NCBI GenBank assembly: GCA_027314705.1
Contig: DAHVAJ010000026.1
Span: 18,998-82,997, forward strand
Length of the DNA stretch: 64,000 nt
Direction: 5' to 3'
Origin: Acidimicrobiaceae bacterium
Lineage (GTDB): Bacteria; Actinomycetota; Acidimicrobiia; Acidimicrobiales; RAAP-2
The position numbers and the translations under genes were made by a program. The notes beneath the pieces are model-generated. The model saw only the letters and a list, made by a program, of their open reading frames with translations. It ran no database searches and was not told the origin of the DNA. Shown here one piece after another: positions 60,629-64,000 of this stretch. Every line of letters starts with the position of its first letter. The stretch's first letter is position 1.

Positions 60629-61159
60629 ATGGAGCCGACACCGACGCCGTCGGCGAGTCGCACCGGGCCGGACGCGGAGCTCGGTGGCGACGCCGACGGG
60701 GACCGGGTGGCGGTCGTGGTCGGGTTCGACCCCGGCCCCGGGAGTCTGACCGCCCTGGTCGCCGCGGTCGACTTCACCCGGCGGCTCTCGGCCCGGCTGG
60801 TCGTCGTCCACGCCGTCGCGGTCGAGGACTACCCCGTCGATCCCGACGCCGAGGAGTGGGAGTTCGGAGCGCACGAGGTGCTCGTGGCCGAGCGCGCCGC
60901 CGCGGTCGGGGCCCTGGAAGGGTGCGGGGTCCCCTGGAGCTTCCACGCCTGGCACGGGGACCCAGTCCACGTGCTCGCACGGGCCGCCGACGAGGTCGAC
61001 GCGCTCATGATCGTCGTCGGTGCCCACCCGGACAGCTGGCGCCATCTGCTCGAGCGCCTCGGCTCCCCCTCGGTCGCCCACCGTCTCCTCCACCGGACCA
61101 CCCGGCCCGTGCTCGTGGTGGGGCACCACACCCGTCACGGCCTTCGGACGGACGGGTAG
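60629..61159 (+). CDS. Universal stress protein (UspA) family
   Basis: A 176-aa single Usp domain. After a 25-residue low-complexity leader, the beta-strand VAVVVGFDPGPGS leads into the fold. RLVVVHAVAVEDYP and the C-terminal MIVVGAHPDS...LGSPSVAHRLLHRTTRPVLVVG carry the ATP-binding signature GxxG-S-V-A region, though the classic G2xG9G(S/T) spacing is slightly altered. ATG 60629 has a GGGAGG site. Usp proteins help survival in stress or growth arrest. Monocistronic and convergent with the crcB pair. Confidence 0.85.
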   Translation: MEPTPTPSASRTGPDAELGGDADGDRVAVVVGFDPGPGSLTALVAAVDFTRRLSARLVVVHAVAVEDYPVDPDAEEWEFGAHEVLVAERAAAVGALEGCGVPWSFHAWHGDPVHVLARAADEVDALMIVVGAHPDSWRHLLERLGSPSVAHRLLHRTTRPVLVVGHHTRHGLRTDG

Positions 61160-61183
61160 TCGGACCGCTGCGGCCTGGTCGGT

Positions 61184-61558
61184 TCAGAGCGCGGCCAGGG
61201 CCAGGCCCGCGGCCGCGGCGGCGAGCGCCCCGACGAGGGTGCCCCCACCGGTGACCAGGGCGGCCCGCACCTCCCCCTGGTTGAGGAGCCGGACCGTCTC
61301 GAAGCTGACCGTCGAGAAGGTCGTGTACCCCCCGCAGAACCCGGTACCCGCCACCAGGACCACTTCGGAGGGGGCGCCGTGGAAGAGGGCGAGCCCGGTG
61401 AGGAAGCCGAGCAGCAGCGATCCGGAGAGGTTGATGGCCATGGTCCCGATCGGCACCCGGCCGGAGGTGCGGGTCCGCACCGCCCCGTCGACGACGAACC
61501 GGGCCACCGCCCCCACGCTGCCGGCGCCGCTCACCCAGAGCACGTCGCCGAGGTTCAC
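61184..61558 (-). CDS. crcB: Fluoride channel subunit Fluc/CrcB
   Basis: A 124-aa four-helix channel protein exporting fluoride. Conserved features: GAGSVGAVARF in helix 1, PIGTMAINLSGSLLLGF with the pore Asn in helix 2, GFCGGYTTFSTVSFE (the Phe-box and central Na+-site region) in helix 3, then a Gly/Ala-rich helix 4. GTG 61558 overlaps the upstream crcB stop as GTGA. Paired, non-identical Fluc genes usually form antiparallel heterodimers. The fluoride riboswitch at 62120-62165 controls the pair. Confidence 0.93.
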   Translation of the reverse strand: MNLGDVLWVSGAGSVGAVARFVVDGAVRTRTSGRVPIGTMAINLSGSLLLGFLTGLALFHGAPSEVVLVAGTGFCGGYTTFSTVSFETVRLLNQGEVRAALVTGGGTLVGALAAAAAGLALAAL

Positions 61559-62076
61559 CGGCCGGCCTCCAGGGGATCGGCCTCCGGGTCGATCGGGAGC
61601 TCGGGCCCCCGCCGCCACGGGCCCAGGGCGCCGAGCGCGATCCCGGCGCTGGTGGCCAGGACCCCGCCGAGGACGGTCGCCGCCGCATAGGCCACGGCAG
61701 TCGCCGGCCGGCCGGCCCGCACCAGTAGGTCGGCCTGGACGGCGAAGGTCGAGTAGGTGGTGAACGCCCCGAGGAAGCCGGTGCCGCCGAGGAGGCGGGC
61801 CCGTCGTCGGCCGCCGCTGTCGTCCCCGGCCCGCACCAGACCCTCGAGCAGCAGGCCGAGGAGGAAGGCGCCCGAGAGGTTGATGAGCAGGATGGCCACC
61901 GGGAAGGTGCCCGCCGCCGCCGGCAGCGCCTGCCCGACGGCCTCCCGGGCCCCGGCCCCGAAGAGGCCGCCGACGGCGACGAGTCCGACGGCCCCCCACC
62001 GGAGGGGCAGCAGTCGGGCCCGCCCGTCGGCCCGGCTCACCGTCTGCCCATCGTCCGGTCGTCCGTGTGGGTGCAC
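61555..62076 (-). CDS. crcB: Fluoride channel subunit Fluc/CrcB (first of pair)
   Basis: A 173-aa four-helix subunit. VGGLFGAGAREAVGQALP is helix 1; FPVAILLINLSGAFLLG carries the pore Asn; GGTGFLGAFTTYSTFAVQ is the channel signature; helix 4 follows. Both ends are longer than in the partner: about 25 extra N-terminal residues, a charged loop ([12 protein letters not shown]) and a Pro/Glu tail. GTG 62076 is supported by an AGGAG site at 5 nt, and this site is the one complementary to the riboswitch 3' strand. GTG 62040 would also give a complete domain. Translation is coupled to the second subunit. Confidence 0.92.
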   Translation of the reverse strand: MHPHGRPDDGQTVSRADGRARLLPLRWGAVGLVAVGGLFGAGAREAVGQALPAAAGTFPVAILLINLSGAFLLGLLLEGLVRAGDDSGGRRRARLLGGTGFLGAFTTYSTFAVQADLLVRAGRPATAVAYAAATVLGGVLATSAGIALGALGPWRRGPELPIDPEADPLEAGR

Positions 62077-62080
62077 GGTG

Positions 62081-62165
62081 CTCCTACCATCTCGGGCCGC
62101 GGCGGCCCGGCTCGTTCCTGGTAGGAGTCATCAGCCTCGCGGCGGTTCCGGCGGACTCCATCGCC
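62081..62165 (-). ncRNA. Fluoride riboswitch (crcB motif) with Shine-Dalgarno-pairing 3' strand
   Basis: The aptamer runs from 62165 to 62120 on the minus strand. Elements in order: GGCG...CGCC helix, GGAGTC pairing with GACTCC (the pseudoknot-bordering helix), a small GCC-GCGA-GGC hairpin, then the invariant CTGATGA and CTCCTACC end. A TACACT -10 hexamer (62173-62178) ends 7 nt before the aptamer, so transcription starts at its 5' end. Downstream, CGGGCCGC-C-GCGGCCCG is a strong hairpin, followed by TGGTAGGAG (62081-62089), the Shine-Dalgarno site. CTCCTACCA of the aptamer is perfectly complementary (9 bp) to it. Confidence 0.93.
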
Positions 62166-62299
62166 GTCGACGAGTGTAGCGTCCGCCACCGGTCGGATCG
62201 GGGAGAGCCGTCGTGGCCGCGCCGCCACGACACCCCCGCCGGTGCGCCGGCGTGGGCTGTCGTGCGGGCCGCGGGACGGGCCGCGGTCAGACCCCCGAG

Positions 62300-62384
62300 C
62301 GGAGGGAGTGGGATTCGAACCCACGGTGCCTTGCGACACAACGGTTTTCGAGACCGCCCGATTCGGCCACTCTCGCATCCCTCC
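62300..62384 (-). tRNA. tRNA-Ser(CGA)
   Basis: An 85-nt class II tRNA. The acceptor stem GGAGGGA/TCCCTCC is perfect with discriminator G; the anticodon stem surrounds loop CTCGAAA, anticodon CGA; the long variable arm GTGTCGCAAGGCAC forms a stem; the T-arm has GGGTTCGAATCCC. CCA is not encoded. Confidence 0.94.
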
Positions 62385-62474
62385 GCCGCAGAGGTTAGCC
62401 GCGGGCCGGCGACCCCCTCCCGGCGGCGGTTCGCCGTGGCGGGGTCGGCCGGCGCACCCCGGCCGCCCGTCTCC

Positions 62475-62951
62475 TCAGCCGCCCCGCCTCCCGGCGAAGA
62501 ACGCGGCGAGCTGCCCGGCGGCATCCGACTCGCGGACCCCGGCCGTGATCGGCACCTCGTGGTTGAGTCGGGGGTCGGCGCACAGGTTGTAGAGCGAGCC
62601 GCACGCCCCGGCTTTGGGGTCGGCCGCCCCGTAGACGAGGCGACCCACCCGGGCGGCCACCAGGGCGCCGGCACACATGGGGCAGGGTTCGAGGGTGACC
62701 ACCAGGGTCACCCCGTCGAGGCGCCACGTTCCGAGGACGGCCGCGGCGTCGGCCAGGGCCAGGATCTCGGCGTGGGCCGTGGGGTCGGCGCGCCGTTCGC
62801 GCTCGTTGTGTCGGGCGGCGAGCACGGTCCCGTCGCGGACGGCGACCGCCCCGACGGGGACGTCGCCGTGGTCGACCGCCGCGGCCGCCTCCTCGAGGGC
62901 GAGGGCCATCAGCGCGTCGTCGTCCGGGACGCCGCCGGCGGTCGGGTGCAC
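62475..62951 (-). CDS. tadA: tRNA-specific adenosine deaminase TadA-like
   Basis: A 158-aa zinc deaminase that converts A34 to inosine in tRNA-Arg(ACG). Zinc site: His60 and catalytic Glu62 in THAEIL, Cys90 and Cys93 in EPCPMC. DVPVGAVAVRDG and the C-terminal KAGACGSLYNLCADPRLNH match TadA. GTG 62951 is preceded by TAGGCT at exactly 6 nt, so a leaderless mRNA is likely. A guanine or cytidine deaminase is less likely given the PNHxV-like loop and spacing. It lies next to tRNA-Ser on the same strand. Confidence 0.9.
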   Translation of the reverse strand: MHPTAGGVPDDDALMALALEEAAAAVDHGDVPVGAVAVRDGTVLAARHNERERRADPTAHAEILALADAAAVLGTWRLDGVTLVVTLEPCPMCAGALVAARVGRLVYGAADPKAGACGSLYNLCADPRLNHEVPITAGVRESDAAGQLAAFFAGRRGG

Positions 62952-62963
62952 CGCACGAGCCTA
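62952..62963 (-). promoter_or_regulatory. Leaderless promoter of tadA
   Basis: TAGGCT (62958-62963) and the six-base spacer CGTGCG precede the GTG start. The hexamer and spacing are identical to the promoter at 12047-12058. Confidence 0.55.
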
Positions 62964-63107
62964 TGGTCCCCAGGCACACCCGGCGGGGTCCGCCGGCCCC
63001 CGGTGGCCAGCCGACCCCGACCCCTCACCGGTCGCCACGGACCTTCGGCCCTTCCGCCGGCCCGCCGGAGGTCGCACACTGGCGGCAGCGAGCGACGGGA
63101 AAGCGCC

Positions 63108-63947
63108 ATGGGACGAGGACCCGGTCGGACGACGAGTGCGGGGTTGGCCGTCGGCGCCCTGGCGCTGGTCGGGGTGCTGGCCGTTGGATGTGGAGGTGGT
63201 ACGGCCAAGAGCGGGCCGGCGACGGCCACGTCCGGGTCGGCCACCTCCCGGCCAGCGCCGTCGACCGGTACGGAGCCCAGCGCAGCGTCCGACCTGGCCG
63301 CCTTCGTCTCCAGTGCCGGGACGGTCGACCGGAGGCTCCGGGCGGCGGCGGCGGCGGTCAACGGCGGGATCACCGCCGACCTGCTCACCATCACCCAGCC
63401 CACCCGGGACGCCATCGCCACCGCCGATCCGGCGGCGGCGGCGGCCACCATCCCGGCCGGGCTCGGCCCCGACCTGATGCGGACCGTCCTCCTGGTGCAG
63501 AGCGATCTCGTGGCGCGCTCCTGGGCACTGCGCGGGTTCGAGCGGGCCTTCGAGCCCACCGGAACGGCGACGGTGGCCCGGTCCGATCCCAACGCCGAGG
63601 AGGCCATGAGGTGCCTGGGCAACGGGTCCGCGGCGGCCGCGGACTTCGCCGCGGACCTCCTCCGGGTCCGAAGCGCCGCCGCCGCCGCTCCACCGGTGCC
63701 GGCTGTTGCTCCGGACTCGCGGGCAGCCGGCGATCTGGCTGTCTGGCTGCGGACCGTCAACCTCCGGAACTCCGGGTGTGGAAGCTGCGGCGGACAGCGG
63801 ATGGCGTCGCTTCCCCCGATCACCTGGGGCGAGACGGGCCCGCAGTTCCCCGGGGACCTCGATTGGAACGGCGACATCGACGGGGTGGCCTTCCACGCCA
63901 CCTTTGTGGCCGGTCAGGGCTGGACGGTGGTGCTGCGGGCCTGTTGA
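63108..63947 (+). CDS. Hypothetical lipoprotein
   Basis: A 279-aa exported protein. The signal peptide has a lipobox LAVGC with Cys28, so it is probably lipid-anchored. A Thr/Ser/Pro-rich linker (to about residue 60) is followed by a helical, Ala-rich domain with no named motif; a CGSCGG pair sits near residue 224 and a Cys is the last residue. The C-terminal DLDWNGDIDGVAFHATFV suggests a small beta-region. ATG 63108 has a GGGAAAG site. Function unknown; nothing downstream within the remaining 53 bp. Confidence 0.75.
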   Translation: MGRGPGRTTSAGLAVGALALVGVLAVGCGGGTAKSGPATATSGSATSRPAPSTGTEPSAASDLAAFVSSAGTVDRRLRAAAAAVNGGITADLLTITQPTRDAIATADPAAAAATIPAGLGPDLMRTVLLVQSDLVARSWALRGFERAFEPTGTATVARSDPNAEEAMRCLGNGSAAAADFAADLLRVRSAAAAAPPVPAVAPDSRAAGDLAVWLRTVNLRNSGCGSCGGQRMASLPPITWGETGPQFPGDLDWNGDIDGVAFHATFVAGQGWTVVLRAC

Positions 63948-64000
63948 CGGCGACGTCCGTCCGGGGGGCCTCCCTGCGGCAACCGAGACGGCGCATCGGC

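Overview
The window is very GC-rich (about 70% or more by eye). It reads as chromosomal DNA of an actinobacterium, most likely class Acidimicrobiia. The pointers are a secreted protein ending in 'GYWLVxxDGGIFxFG' repeats, a wax-ester-synthase/DGAT enzyme, a MarP-type CvpA-protease fusion, GTG-rich starts, 4-nt GTGA/ATGA gene overlaps and several probable leaderless promoters (TANNNT, then exactly 6 nt, then the start codon). No 16S gene, transposase, integrase, phage gene or CRISPR array is visible. This is a core/accessory mosaic rather than a mobile island. Taxonomic placement is inference.

Layout. 0.4-4.9 kb: a secreted phosphoesterase (phospholipase C/acid phosphatase type), an acyl desaturase, and small zinc-ribbon, HTH-like and membrane proteins. 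5.0-7.0 kb: an OmpR-type two-component system bracketed by candidate 11-bp direct-repeat binding sites. 7.5-11 kb: a FAD-linked oxidase, then a persulfide module in which a rhodanese and a rhodanese/persulfide-dioxygenase fusion diverge from a CsoR/CstR-like palindrome. 11.1-16.7 kb: a macro-domain protein, a small conserved protein, zinc alcohol dehydrogenase overlapping PEP synthase, and a second alcohol dehydrogenase. 16.9-20.2 kb: two secreted proteins. 20.2-25.4 kb: a four-gene exopolysaccharide locus with a PelF-like glycosyltransferase and a polytopic membrane protein.

25.5-30.7 kb: alpha/beta hydrolase, D-2-hydroxyacid dehydrogenase, crotonase, small proteins and a PLP decarboxylase. 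30.7-33.9 kb: a compact cluster with a site-specific DNA methylase carrying an extra C-terminal domain, a protein with a possible nuclease-like core, and a SAM methyltransferase; this is the best candidate for an under-described restriction/defence module. 34-40.8 kb: a Cys-repeat lipoprotein, RDD protein, MarP-like protease, a GH15 glucoamylase/trehalase with a histone-H1-like tail, and an MBL hydrolase. 41-44.8 kb: tRNA-Lys(CUU) divergent from lysS, and a TauE exporter/DUF1634/GntR operon with an operator at its promoter.

44.9-48.3 kb: WS/DGAT, patatin and a histidine phosphatase. 48.3-56.4 kb: a six-gene surface-polysaccharide operon (epimerase, three glycosyltransferases, ABC exporter, UDP-sugar dehydrogenase), mostly joined by 4-nt overlaps, with a tandem 11-bp repeat at its promoter and a two-component system directly upstream (56.6-58.8 kb). 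59-64 kb: SGNH hydrolase, universal stress protein, two CrcB fluoride channel subunits under a clear fluoride riboswitch whose 3' strand is complementary to the Shine-Dalgarno region, tRNA-Ser(CGA), tadA and a lipoprotein.

Functions are assigned by motif recognition only; no database search was run. Coordinates include stop codons. Where a GTG start was chosen over an alternative, the entry says why.
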